Positions 9,095 through 16,883 of a stretch of 64,000 nt of DNA are shown piece after piece (the first letter of the stretch is position 1; every line of letters begins with the position of its first letter). Made by a program: the position numbers and the translations under genes. The notes under the pieces were generated by a model. That model made no database searches. It was not told the origin of the DNA and saw only the letters and a program-made list of their open reading frames with translations. Origin of the DNA: Arcticimaribacter sp002477625 (GTDB lineage Bacteria; Bacteroidota; Bacteroidia; Flavobacteriales; Flavobacteriaceae); assembly GCA_943846665.1 (NCBI GenBank), contig OX044358.1:992001-1056000 (forward strand), in the 5' to 3' direction.

Positions 9095-10864
9095 GTGAAA
9101 CAAGAAAGCGTTTTATCCAAAATCAATAATCCCGAGGCTATTCGGGAACTCAAGCCCAAAGATTTACTTCTCTTGGCAGGAGCATTACGTCAAGAAATCA
9201 TTGATGTAATTGCAACCAAAGAAGGCCATTTAGGAGCGAGTCTGGGAGTTGTAGAACTAACCATTGCTTTGCATTATGTATTCAACACCCCTGTTGACCA
9301 ACTCATTTGGGATGTAGGCCATCAGGCCTATGGACACAAAATCCTGACAGGAAGACGCGATCAATTTGCAACCAACAGACAGTGGCAGGGACTCAGTGGC
9401 TTTCCTACCAGAGCAGAAAGTATGTACGATGCTTTTGGAACAGGTCATGCTTCCACCTCTATTTCGGCAGCTCTGGGTATGGCGCTTGCACACCAACAAA
9501 AAAATGATTCACGCGCACATATTGCTGTGATTGGCGATGCATCTATTGCCGGCGGAATGGCCCTCGAAGCACTGAATCATGCGGGTGTGAGTTCAGCCAA
9601 TTTGATTATTGTACTCAACGACAATGCCATTGGGATTGATCCCAGTGTTGGCGCTTTAAAACATTATTTCGAAAAGGTAAAACAAGAAAATTCTGCCTCC
9701 GATAATATTTTTCAAGCCCTAAACATTCCCTACAACGGACCCGTTGATGGTCACGATCTACCCGGTTTGATTGCCGCCTTTCAAAAAATTCAAAAGCAAA
9801 AAGGTCCCCGACTCATTCACGTGGTCACCACCAAAGGGAAAGGAGTCATACAGGCAGAATTGGATCAGGTCACCTATCACGCACCAGGGAAGTTCGATCG
9901 AAAAACAGGTATTCTTGTTCCAAAAACAGAACGCCCAACCACAAAATACCAAGATGTATTTGGAAAAACTCTAGTTGCTTTGGCAGCTCAAAACGATGCC
10001 ATTATTGGAATTACTCCGGCTATGCCGACGGGGAGTTCGATGAAGCTGATGATGGATGCTTTCCCAGAAAGAAGTTTTGATGTTGGAATAGCAGAACAGC
10101 ATGCGGTTACCCTAGCAGCTGGAATGGCAACAGCTGGTCTACTTCCTTTCTGTGCGATCTACGCTACCTTTTTACAACGTGCCTACGATCAAGTCATACA
10201 CGATGTTGCTTTACAAAATTTAGGGGTTGTTTTTTGCCTGGATCGTGCCGGTTTAGTCGGCCAAGATGGTCCTACCCATCATGGGGTTTTTGATATTGCC
10301 ATGCTGAGAACCATTCCCAATATGCGCATCTTAGCTCCAAGAAACGAAATACAACTCCGAAATACACTTTACACACTTCAACTCGGAATTGACGGACCTG
10401 TAGCGATACGGTACCCCAGAGGCTATGGGAAAATATCGAATTGGGAACTCCCTTTTAAAGAACTCGACCTCGATCGGGGATCTTGTCTTAAAGAAGGAAA
10501 AGAGATTGCAATTCTTAGCGTAGGAACAATGAGCGATAACGTCAAGGATGCACTGGAATTAGTACAAGACCATTGTGCGCCCAGCCATTATGATTTAGGC
10601 AGTATAAAACCCCTAGACGATACGCTTTTACATGCTGTTTTCCAAACCTACACTACGGTCCTAACAGTAGAAGATAGCGCCTTGGCTGGTGGAGCCGGAA
10701 GCGCTGTATTGGAATGGGCCAATACGCATGGATACACACAAACCCTTAAACGAATCGGTATTCCTGACCGGTTTATTCCCCACGGAACAACTGCACAATT
10801 ACAAAAAGAAGTAGGTTTGGATGCAGCAGGAATAGCTGCTGTTCTATTGGATCTTCAGAACTAA
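9095..10864 (+). CDS. dxs: 1-deoxy-D-xylulose-5-phosphate synthase
   Basis: Thiamine-diphosphate enzyme condensing pyruvate and glyceraldehyde-3-phosphate, the entry step of the MEP isoprenoid pathway. Its 589 residues are shorter than the roughly 620 of E. coli. It has HQAYGHKILTGR near residue 77, the ThDP/Mg motif GDASIAGGMALEALNH with NDNAIGID (about 147-180), the pyrimidine-domain motif VGIAEQHAVTLAAGMA (about 330) and a C-terminal transketolase domain. The GTG start is chosen because it places INNPEAIRELKP at the usual distance. It ends one base before the stop of the convergent lipoprotein gene. Confidence 0.96.
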   Translation: MKQESVLSKINNPEAIRELKPKDLLLLAGALRQEIIDVIATKEGHLGASLGVVELTIALHYVFNTPVDQLIWDVGHQAYGHKILTGRRDQFATNRQWQGLSGFPTRAESMYDAFGTGHASTSISAALGMALAHQQKNDSRAHIAVIGDASIAGGMALEALNHAGVSSANLIIVLNDNAIGIDPSVGALKHYFEKVKQENSASDNIFQALNIPYNGPVDGHDLPGLIAAFQKIQKQKGPRLIHVVTTKGKGVIQAELDQVTYHAPGKFDRKTGILVPKTERPTTKYQDVFGKTLVALAAQNDAIIGITPAMPTGSSMKLMMDAFPERSFDVGIAEQHAVTLAAGMATAGLLPFCAIYATFLQRAYDQVIHDVALQNLGVVFCLDRAGLVGQDGPTHHGVFDIAMLRTIPNMRILAPRNEIQLRNTLYTLQLGIDGPVAIRYPRGYGKISNWELPFKELDLDRGSCLKEGKEIAILSVGTMSDNVKDALELVQDHCAPSHYDLGSIKPLDDTLLHAVFQTYTTVLTVEDSALAGGAGSAVLEWANTHGYTQTLKRIGIPDRFIPHGTTAQLQKEVGLDAAGIAAVLLDLQN

Positions 10865-10865
10865 A

Positions 10866-11324
10866 CTAATTGGACACTACAACCGAATTGCCGCGTACTT
10901 CCGCACGATAAAACAGCAAGGGATATAGGGTCTCAGCATCCGCTGGAGGGTTCAGCAGTTGACCCGTTAATAGGTTGTATTGGTATTCTTCACAAGAACA
11001 TTCGGCTATAAAATCACTAACTTGGATTTGCGAACAACTACTAGGCGCATGATTTGGACAACTCGCTTCCCAAGCCAAAAATGTATTCCCATATATATTG
11101 TAAACGATAACGCCTTTGTGACCCAATTGAGAAATCAAAACTGATCCGCCTGCCAGTTTCAAATCGTTGTATTCGGGTAAGTTCAGGTTGATTGGAAACT
11201 GAAAGGAGTATTCTGCCAAATAAGGATTCCGTTCTAGGTCAGTACTAGAGCACGACAAAAAAAGGAAGGCTGTAAAAAGGGCACTCCAGAACTTCTTTTT
11301 TAAAAATAGGGTTAAATCACTCAA
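10866..11324 (-). CDS. Rieske-like-fold lipoprotein, unknown function
   Basis: Predicted lipoprotein of 152 residues. From a TTG at 11324 the N-terminus has a basic stretch (KKKFW), a hydrophobic core and a lipobox ending FLFLSC, which supports this start. Longer in-frame versions overlap greA and lack any signal. The C-terminal half has a Rieske-like pattern (CPNH, then CSCEEYQYNLLTGQ, then an RAEVRGNSVVVSN end), but the second Cys-x2-His pair of true Rieske centres is missing, so iron-sulfur binding is doubtful. A non-AUG start in this phylum is unusual. The role is unknown. Confidence 0.6.
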   Translation of the reverse strand: MSDLTLFLKKKFWSALFTAFLFLSCSSTDLERNPYLAEYSFQFPINLNLPEYNDLKLAGGSVLISQLGHKGVIVYNIYGNTFLAWEASCPNHAPSSCSQIQVSDFIAECSCEEYQYNLLTGQLLNPPADAETLYPLLFYRAEVRGNSVVVSN

Positions 11325-11329
11325 TTTCT

Positions 11330-11337
11330 TATATTTG
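11330..11337 (+). promoter_or_regulatory. -7 box (TATATTTG) for greA
   Basis: Exact TAnnTTTG match 55 bases before greA. The leader that would follow contains a terminator-like hairpin. Confidence 0.5.
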
Positions 11338-11343
11338 TAGAAG

Positions 11344-11369
11344 AACCCTTCCTTATGGCGGGGTTTTTT
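11344..11369 (+). terminator. terminator-like hairpin in the greA leader
   Basis: Bases 11344-11352 pair with 11357-11365 (nine positions: one G-T wobble, one mismatch) around a TTAT loop, and are followed by a run of T. It lies between the greA -7 box and the greA start, so it could cause early termination. No plus-strand gene upstream needs a terminator here. Confidence 0.5.
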
Positions 11370-11392
11370 ATTCGTGCTAAAATTAAGTAAAA

Positions 11393-11869
11393 ATGAGTAA
11401 AACTTCCTACTACACCAAAGAAGGTTTAAAGAAATTAAAAGAAGAGCTCGATCAGTTGAAAGATATTGAACGCCCCAAAGCTTCTCAAGCCATAGCTGAG
11501 GCACGTGACAAAGGTGATTTGAGTGAAAATGCTGAATACGATGCTGCCAAAGAAGCCCAAGGCATGCTCGAAATGCGCATCGCCCGTATGGAAGAAAATT
11601 ACGCCAATGCACGCCTTATCGACGAGTCGCAATTGGATGTTTCTAAAGTATTGGTTTTATCTACTGTTGAATTATTGAATAAAACCAACGGGATGAAAAT
11701 GACCTACACCTTGGTTGCACAAAGTGAAGCGGATTTAAAAACAGGCAAAATCTCTGTAAACTCCCCTATTGGTCAAGGTTTACTGGGAAAAAAAGTTGGA
11801 GAAATGGCTGAAATTACCGTCCCGAGTGGAACCATACAACTCGAAATCACCAAAATCAGCAGAAATTAA
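11393..11869 (+). CDS. greA: transcription elongation factor GreA
   Basis: Secondary-channel factor that stimulates RNA cleavage by backtracked RNA polymerase; 158 residues, the standard length. The N-terminal coiled coil carries the acidic tip motif GDLSENAEYDAAKE (about 40-53), and the C-terminal FKBP-like domain ends with PIGQGLLGKKVGE and a beta-strand tail. The ATG at 11393 fits the normal MSKTSYYTKEGLKKL start. The HIT-protein gene begins at the next base after the stop, so the two are co-transcribed. The leader may attenuate transcription. Confidence 0.97.
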   Translation: MSKTSYYTKEGLKKLKEELDQLKDIERPKASQAIAEARDKGDLSENAEYDAAKEAQGMLEMRIARMEENYANARLIDESQLDVSKVLVLSTVELLNKTNGMKMTYTLVAQSEADLKTGKISVNSPIGQGLLGKKVGEMAEITVPSGTIQLEITKISRN

Positions 11870-12259
11870 ATGGCCAGTATTTTTTCTAAAATCATCGCTG
11901 GGGAAATCCCCTGTTATAAAATAACGGAAGACGAGCACCACTTAGCTTTTTTAGATGTAAACCCCAATGCCAAAGGCCACACGCTTTGTGTCCCTAAACA
12001 AGAGACCGACAAACTTTTCGATTTGGATGCCGCTTCTTATGCCGCCCTCATGGAATTTTCGAGAACGGTAGCTTTGGGCCTTCGAAAAGCAGTTCCCTGC
12101 AAACGTATTGGAATGTCCGTAATCGGTCTTGAAGTTCCGCATGTACACGTACATTTAGTTCCCTTAAATGCAATGGAAGACGCTACTTTTGGTAAGAAAG
12201 AACAGATCGATGCAGAAGAAATGGCAACCCTTGCCAAGCATATTGCTGCCAACCTATAA
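11870..12259 (+). CDS. HIT family nucleotide hydrolase (Hint-like)
   Basis: Histidine-triad protein of 129 residues that acts on nucleoside phosphoramidates or dinucleotides. The triad HVHVHLVPL (about residues 94-102) is intact, preceded by the usual N-terminal FSKIIAGEIPCYKI and a DVNPNAKGHTL segment. It starts immediately after the greA stop, a pairing known in this group. The exact substrate is not predictable. The minus-strand histidine kinase gene converges eight bases downstream. Confidence 0.93.
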   Translation: MASIFSKIIAGEIPCYKITEDEHHLAFLDVNPNAKGHTLCVPKQETDKLFDLDAASYAALMEFSRTVALGLRKAVPCKRIGMSVIGLEVPHVHVHLVPLNAMEDATFGKKEQIDAEEMATLAKHIAANL

Positions 12260-12267
12260 GTACTGTT

Positions 12268-13425
12268 TTATTTTTTTAATCGGATTTCAAAGGTAGTTCC
12301 CTTGCCCAATTCTGTTTTCAAAACCGCCACGCTTCCTTGGTGATAATCAACAATTATTCTACGGACCAAAGAAAGCCCCAGCCCCCAGCCGCGTTGTTTG
12401 GTTGTAAAGCCGGGATTAAAAATACGTTTTACATTTTTTGGAGCAATACCCTGACCCGTATCGGATACACAAACCACAACTTCAGTTTTACGCTCCACCA
12501 GTTCGATCGCTAAACTCCCCTGCCCTTTCATGGCATCGATCCCATTTTTAATTAGATTCTCTAAAGTCCAACTGTAGAGCGGCAGGTTGATCGGGATTTT
12601 GATCTCGTTCTCTGGGATGTCCCAGGTCCATAAAATCAGTTGTGAACTCCTTTTTTTCAAATAGCGTATTGCTTCTTGGGTAGCTTGTGCTATGTCGTGA
12701 TGGTGCAATTCTGGAAGCGAGCCAACCTTAGAAAAACGTTCGGTAATGACCGATAAGCGATCAACATCTTTTTCCATTTCGTCGACCGAAGCTGGAGCTA
12801 TTTTTTGTTCCTTAAGTAAGGTAATCCAGCCCATAAGCGAGCTCAAAGGAGTTCCTATTTGATGCGCGGTTTCTTTTGCCATCCCAGCCCATAATCGGTT
12901 TTGCTCGGAAACTTTGGACGTTTGAAAAAAGAAAAAGAGCACAGCAGCAAACAAGGCGATGATCAATAAAAGAGCTAGGGGATAATACTGCAGTTTTTTA
13001 AGTAATTCCGAATCGCCGTAGTATAGGGTTTGGTTGACAACGTCTTTATAGCGGATTGCGATGGGTTCGTTCTCAAGCTTAAGTTCCTGGAGTAAGGCAT
13101 ACAGTTTTAGGGAATCGGGGTCGCGTTGAACTTCCCAAGCAATGTTTTTAAAATCTTTGATATGTCCCGAGGCATTCACCTTAATCATTGGAGTCACGCC
13201 AATTTTTTGTAAAACATCGAACGCCAGAATTCCGTAATCTCGACTCAAGTCCGAGTTTTCGATGAGTTCCTGCTGAGCTGTAGCCCAAAGCTCCATCTTG
13301 GTTCGCTCTTCAACCTTTAGGATTTGAAAAAGGATGTTGGTGTTCCAGAGGATTAGAGCAACAATGGCAAAGACACTCAGGAGAACCCAAGGTCTAATTT
13401 TGTTTTGAGAAAAAAAGTTGCTCAT
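12268..13425 (-). CDS. membrane sensor histidine kinase (orphan)
   Basis: A 385-residue two-component kinase. TM1 is about 12-32 and TM2 about 147-168, enclosing a sensor region of about 110 residues with no recognised domain. The H-box reads AKETAHQIGTPLSSL with the phosphorylated His at 188. ATP-binding boxes follow: NLIKNGIDAMKGQ (N), DTGQGIAP (G1), GFTTKQRGWGLGLSLV (F/G2). No response regulator is adjacent. A near-consensus -7 box (TACCTTCG on the minus strand, 13444-13451) lies upstream of the ATG. The signal is unknown. Confidence 0.92.
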   Translation of the reverse strand: MSNFFSQNKIRPWVLLSVFAIVALILWNTNILFQILKVEERTKMELWATAQQELIENSDLSRDYGILAFDVLQKIGVTPMIKVNASGHIKDFKNIAWEVQRDPDSLKLYALLQELKLENEPIAIRYKDVVNQTLYYGDSELLKKLQYYPLALLLIIALFAAVLFFFFQTSKVSEQNRLWAGMAKETAHQIGTPLSSLMGWITLLKEQKIAPASVDEMEKDVDRLSVITERFSKVGSLPELHHHDIAQATQEAIRYLKKRSSQLILWTWDIPENEIKIPINLPLYSWTLENLIKNGIDAMKGQGSLAIELVERKTEVVVCVSDTGQGIAPKNVKRIFNPGFTTKQRGWGLGLSLVRRIIVDYHQGSVAVLKTELGKGTTFEIRLKK

Positions 13426-13500
13426 GATTATAAATCTACTCTACGAAGGTAACATAAAAAGGAAAAAGGAATTCTGTTGGATTAGCTCCCTAAATTTTTA

Positions 13501-13508
13501 TATTTTTG
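13501..13508 (+). promoter_or_regulatory. -7 box (TATTTTTG) for the DUF3127 gene
   Basis: Exact TAnnTTTG match 25 bases before the ATG at 13533. A TTG overlapping it could open a longer frame but would have to start inside the promoter, so it is rejected. Confidence 0.55.
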
Positions 13509-13532
13509 TGGCTAGTAAAATTTAAAAAACTT

Positions 13533-13907
13533 ATGGAATTAGCAGGGAAAATAAAATGGCTTGATGAAACAAAGACTTACGGCAGCAATGGATTCAGAAA
13601 ACGTGAGGTAGTAGTAACTACAGAAGAACAGTATCCGCAGCATATTTTAGTAGAATTTGTTCAAGACAAATGCGACTTGTTGGATTCTTTTAATGTAGGT
13701 CAACCGGTAAAGATTGGGATCAACTTAAGAGGAAGAGAATGGGTCAATCCTCAGGGAGAAACCAAATACTTTAACTCAGTACAAGGATGGAGAATTGAAG
13801 GTCAAGCAGCAGCTGCAGCACCAGAAATGCCCCCAATGCCTCCCGCATCGTCTTTTCAGGCTACGGACGAAGCAGATCGAGCAGTAGAAGACGACCTGCC
13901 GTTCTAA
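13533..13907 (+). CDS. DUF3127 protein with SSB-like acidic tail
   Basis: 124 residues. The first ~90 form the conserved DUF3127 core (MELAGKIKWLDETKTYGSNG, then KREVVVTTEEQYPQHILVEF, then GREWVNPQGETKYFNSVQGW), probably an OB-type beta fold. A low-complexity Ala/Pro/Met linker follows, then the C-terminus DLPF after acidic residues, the same tip that bacterial SSB uses to recruit repair proteins. The family is typical of Bacteroidota and has no proven function. A nucleic-acid or SSB-partner role is inference from the tail and fold. It is monocistronic with its own promoter. Confidence 0.9.
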   Translation: MELAGKIKWLDETKTYGSNGFRKREVVVTTEEQYPQHILVEFVQDKCDLLDSFNVGQPVKIGINLRGREWVNPQGETKYFNSVQGWRIEGQAAAAAPEMPPMPPASSFQATDEADRAVEDDLPF

Positions 13908-14019
13908 AAAAGAAGCTCCCTTTGCCCACCAAATGCTTCAACATTGAATCCTAGGAAGCTAGTTCCGAACTTTTATAAAAAAAGACTCGGTCTCTATTGC
14001 CAAAAAAAGAATAATGTAG

Positions 14020-14027
14020 TACATTTG
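14020..14027 (+). promoter_or_regulatory. promoter of rplM-rpsI (TTG-N20-TACATTTG)
   Basis: The -7 box matches TAnnTTTG and a TTG lies 20 bases upstream (13997-13999), the spacing of a Bacteroidota sigma-A promoter. A small hairpin (14031-14035 with 14040-14044, TAAT loop) sits right at the expected transcript start. Confidence 0.7.
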
Positions 14028-14071
14028 CAGCCCTCTAATGGGGGAAATTGTACAGATAAAAAACAGATATT

Positions 14072-14527
14072 GTGAATACACTAAGTTACAAAACCATCTC
14101 TGCTAATAGTAATACCGTTGACAAACAATGGGTTATGGTAGACGTTGCCGGAATGCCTTTAGGAAGAATGGCCTCTGAGGTTGCCAAAATCATTCGTGGT
14201 AAAAACAAACCCAATTACACTCCTCACGTAGATTGTGGAGACAACGTTATTGTGATCAATTCAGATAAAATTGAATTATCAGGAGACAAGTGGAAACAAA
14301 AAGTATACATCCGTCACACAGGTTACCCTGGTGGACAGCGTAAATTAACTGCGGAGCAATTGTACAACAAAAGCTCAACACGTTTAGTTGAAAATGCTGT
14401 ACGTGGAATGTTACCTAAAAATAAATTAGGTGCAGTGTTATTCAGAAACCTTAAAGTATTTAGTGGTTCGGAGCATACGCACGAAGGATTAAATCCAACT
14501 ACAATTAAACTAAGCAAACTCAAATAA
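14072..14527 (+). CDS. rplM: 50S ribosomal protein L13
   Basis: uL13, an early assembly protein of the large subunit; 151 residues. The conserved core WVMVDVAGMPLGRMASEVAK, HVDCGDNVIVIN, GYPGGQR and the C-terminal GLNPTTIKL are all present. The GTG start is taken because it gives the N-terminus MNTLSYKTIS that is usual in Flavobacteria. The stop overlaps the rpsI ATG by one base (TAATG). The promoter lies 45 bases upstream. Confidence 0.97.
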   Translation: MNTLSYKTISANSNTVDKQWVMVDVAGMPLGRMASEVAKIIRGKNKPNYTPHVDCGDNVIVINSDKIELSGDKWKQKVYIRHTGYPGGQRKLTAEQLYNKSSTRLVENAVRGMLPKNKLGAVLFRNLKVFSGSEHTHEGLNPTTIKLSKLK

Positions 14528-14913
14528 TGGAGGTAATACACACAATTGGACGTCGTAAGACTTCTGTAGCTCGAATATTCTTGTCTGAAGGCAATGGATC
14601 AATGACGGTTAATAAAAAAGAGTACAAAGATTATTTCCCTACACCAGCCTTGCAGTACAAAGTGGTTCAGCCCTTTGCACTTACAGGAACAGAAGGGAAC
14701 TATGATGTAAAAATCACTGTAGTCGGTGGTGGATCTAACGGACAAGTAGAAGCTGTTCGTTTGGCTATCGCTCGTGCTCTATGTAAAATCGACGAAGAAA
14801 ATCGTTTAGCCCTTAAGCCAGAAGGTTTATTGACGCGTGATCCTCGTATGGTTGAACGTAAAAAATTCGGTCAAAAGAAAGCTCGTAAGAAATTCCAGTT
14901 CTCTAAACGTTAA
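14527..14913 (+). CDS. rpsI: 30S ribosomal protein S9
   Basis: uS9, whose C-terminal tail reaches the P-site tRNA; 128 residues, the usual length. IGRRKTSVARIFL at the start, GGGSNGQVEAVRLAIARAL in the middle, and the basic tail ending FGQKKARKKFQFSKR with the terminal Lys-Arg kept. It is coupled to rplM by a one-base overlap, the same L13-S9 pair found in most bacteria. Confidence 0.97.
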   Translation: MEVIHTIGRRKTSVARIFLSEGNGSMTVNKKEYKDYFPTPALQYKVVQPFALTGTEGNYDVKITVVGGGSNGQVEAVRLAIARALCKIDEENRLALKPEGLLTRDPRMVERKKFGQKKARKKFQFSKR

Positions 14914-14989
14914 TATCATTTTTGCCCTTTTTCAAAAAAAGGGTTCGTTCATATTTTAATCACCCGTTGCCCACTCGTGAAAACGAGAT

Positions 14990-15050
14990 TTAGTTTAGCA
15001 TCTAAATGGTGGAGGCCTTTGAAAAAAGCCACTTCACTATTGCTAACTTA
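14990..15050 (+). promoter_or_regulatory. structured leader upstream of rpsB (candidate S2 autoregulatory site)
   Basis: Between rpsI and rpsB (157 bases) the segment folds on paper: TTAGCA (14995-15000) pairs with TGCTAA (15041-15046), enclosing GTGG-A-GGC pairing with GCCAC across a purine-rich loop. A nested alternative is TTTAG/CTAAA. Autoregulation of rpsB-tsf through an mRNA structure is known in other bacteria. That this is such a site is inference from the fold and position. Confidence 0.35.
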
Positions 15051-15070
15051 CGGAACGTAAACTAACAACA

Positions 15071-15976
15071 ATGGCAAACATCGACGTAAAAGACCTGTTA
15101 AATGCAGGCGTACATTTCGGTCACTTAACCCGAAAATGGAATCCAAACATGGCTCCCTACATCTATATGGAGCGTAATGGAATCCACATCATCAACCTTT
15201 ACAAAACTGCTGCAAAAATTGACGAAGCGGCAGAAGCAATGCAAAAAATTGCAGCTTCTGGACGTAAAATCTTATTTGTTGCTACAAAAAAACAAGCTAA
15301 AGATATCGTTGCAACTCATGCAGCTAGTATCAACATGCCTTACATCACCGAGCGCTGGCCCGGCGGAATGTTAACAAACTTTGTTACCATTCGTAAAGCC
15401 GTTAAGAAAATGGCTGCGATTGATCGTATGAAAAAAGACGGTACTTTCGAAACGCTTTCTAAGAAAGAAAAATTACAAGTTGATCGTTTGCGTGCCAAGT
15501 TGGAGAAAAACTTAGGCTCAATTACAGATATGACACGTCTTCCTGCTGCATTATTCGTAGTGGACATCAAACGAGAACACATCGCCATCAAAGAAGCTCA
15601 AAAATTGAAAATTCCAATTTTTGCTATGGTCGATACAAACTCTGATCCTAGAGATGTAGACTTTGTAATCCCTGCAAATGATGATGCATCTAAATCTGTA
15701 GAAAAGATTTTAAGCCTAATAACCGAATCGGTTGCTGTTGGTCTTAAAAATCGTCAAGCTGAAAAAGATGCTGAAAATAAAGGAAAAGAAGAAGCAGCAG
15801 CGGCTATAGCTGCACCTGCTGTAGAAGCTGAACCAGTAGCTGAAACTGCTCCAGTTGTTGAAGCTAAAACAGTTGTAGAAGCTGAACCGGCTGTAGAGGC
15901 TGCACCCGCTGCAGAAACTCCTGCTGCTGCTAAAGCTCCAGCTAAAGAAGAAGGCGAAGCTCCAACAGAAGCTTAG
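15071..15976 (+). CDS. rpsB: 30S ribosomal protein S2 with long acidic Ala-rich tail
   Basis: uS2, one of the last proteins to join the small subunit; 301 residues against about 240 in E. coli. The conserved core (residues 1-230) starts DVKDLLNAGVHFGHLTRKWN and includes ERWPGGMLTNFVTIRKA and PIFAMVDTNSDPRDVDFVIP. The extra ~65 residues are Ala/Glu/Pro/Val with imperfect repeats of the type VEAEPVAETAP, probably disordered. Such tails are common in Flavobacteria. It is followed after 30 bases by tsf. A structured leader precedes it. Confidence 0.97.
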   Translation: MANIDVKDLLNAGVHFGHLTRKWNPNMAPYIYMERNGIHIINLYKTAAKIDEAAEAMQKIAASGRKILFVATKKQAKDIVATHAASINMPYITERWPGGMLTNFVTIRKAVKKMAAIDRMKKDGTFETLSKKEKLQVDRLRAKLEKNLGSITDMTRLPAALFVVDIKREHIAIKEAQKLKIPIFAMVDTNSDPRDVDFVIPANDDASKSVEKILSLITESVAVGLKNRQAEKDAENKGKEEAAAAIAAPAVEAEPVAETAPVVEAKTVVEAEPAVEAAPAAETPAAAKAPAKEEGEAPTEA

Positions 15977-16006
15977 TCTAAATTGATCTTTTAATAAATT
16001 ATACAG

Positions 16007-16828
16007 ATGAAAATTACTGCATCAGAAGTAAATAAATTACGTCAGGCCACAGGTGCTGGTATGATGGATTGTAAAAAAGCGCTTGTAGAAGCGGAAGGAG
16101 ATTTTGACTTAGCTGTTGAAAATCTAAGAAAAAAAGGACAAAAAGTAGCTGCTAATCGTGCGGATCGCGATTCAGCTGAAGGTGTTGTTTTAGCAAAAGT
16201 AAATGCGGACAACACGGCTGCTGTTGTTGTTTCTGTTAACTGTGAAACAGACTTCGTTGCCAAAAACGATAGTTACCTTGCCCTTGCAAATTCAATCGCA
16301 GATTTAGCTATGAATCAAACTTCACTAGAAGGCCTTTTAGCGGCTGACCTGGGTGGAATGACCGTAGCAGAAAAATTGATCGAACAAACGGGAGTAATCG
16401 GAGAGAAAATCGAAATCGGTGGTTTTGAACGTATCGAAGAAGCTTTTGTAGGGCACTACATTCATGCTGGAAACAGAATTGCAACGATCGTTGGTCTTTC
16501 TGCTCCTGTAGAAGGCGGTGCTGAAGTTGCCAAAAATGTTGCAATGCAAGCTGCAGCAATGAACCCTCTTGCTTTAAACGAAGATGGAGTTGACGCTTCA
16601 GTAATCGAAAAAGAAATTGAGATTGCAAAAGATCAATTGCGTCAAGAAGGAAAACCAGAAGCCATGTTAGACAACATCGCTAAAGGAAAGATCAAGCGTT
16701 TCTTTAAAGACAATACCCTTGTTAATCAAGATTACATCAAAGACAGCAAACAGAGCGTTGCTCAATACGTAAAGTCGGTAAATGCTGATCTTACGATTAC
16801 CAACTTTAAACGTCTAGCTTTAGGATAA
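16007..16828 (+). CDS. tsf: elongation factor Ts
   Basis: Guanine nucleotide exchange factor for EF-Tu, 273 residues. N-terminal UBA-like domain with VNKLRQATGAGMMDCKKALVEAEGDFDLA and the exchange motif SVNCETDFVAKND (the TDFV core contacts EF-Tu). The second half of the dimerisation core and the C-terminal module DSKQSVAQYVK are present. It is the second gene of the rpsB-tsf operon and ends at a strong terminator. Confidence 0.97.
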   Translation: MKITASEVNKLRQATGAGMMDCKKALVEAEGDFDLAVENLRKKGQKVAANRADRDSAEGVVLAKVNADNTAAVVVSVNCETDFVAKNDSYLALANSIADLAMNQTSLEGLLAADLGGMTVAEKLIEQTGVIGEKIEIGGFERIEEAFVGHYIHAGNRIATIVGLSAPVEGGAEVAKNVAMQAAAMNPLALNEDGVDASVIEKEIEIAKDQLRQEGKPEAMLDNIAKGKIKRFFKDNTLVNQDYIKDSKQSVAQYVKSVNADLTITNFKRLALG

Positions 16829-16850
16829 CCTATCGCTTACTATATAGTAA

Positions 16851-16879
16851 AAATCGCTCTTCGGAGCGATTTTTTTTTG
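16851..16879 (+). terminator. Rho-independent terminator of rpsB-tsf
   Basis: Nine-base stem AAATCGCTC / GAGCGATTT closed by a TTCG tetraloop and followed by a run of T; a textbook intrinsic terminator 23 bases after the tsf stop. Confidence 0.92.
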
Positions 16880-16883
16880 CCCT

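Noticed and set aside
11325..11612. Longer N-terminus for the Rieske-like lipoprotein
   Set aside because: The extension runs antisense through greA and shows no signal peptide; the lipobox fits only the start at 11324.
14323..14541. Antisense open frame over rplM
   Set aside because: Shadow of a conserved ribosomal protein gene; composition does not look like a real protein.
14925..14943. Hairpin after rpsI as a terminator
   Set aside because: Eight A/T-rich pairs, but no T-run follows; kept only as part of the rpsB leader.
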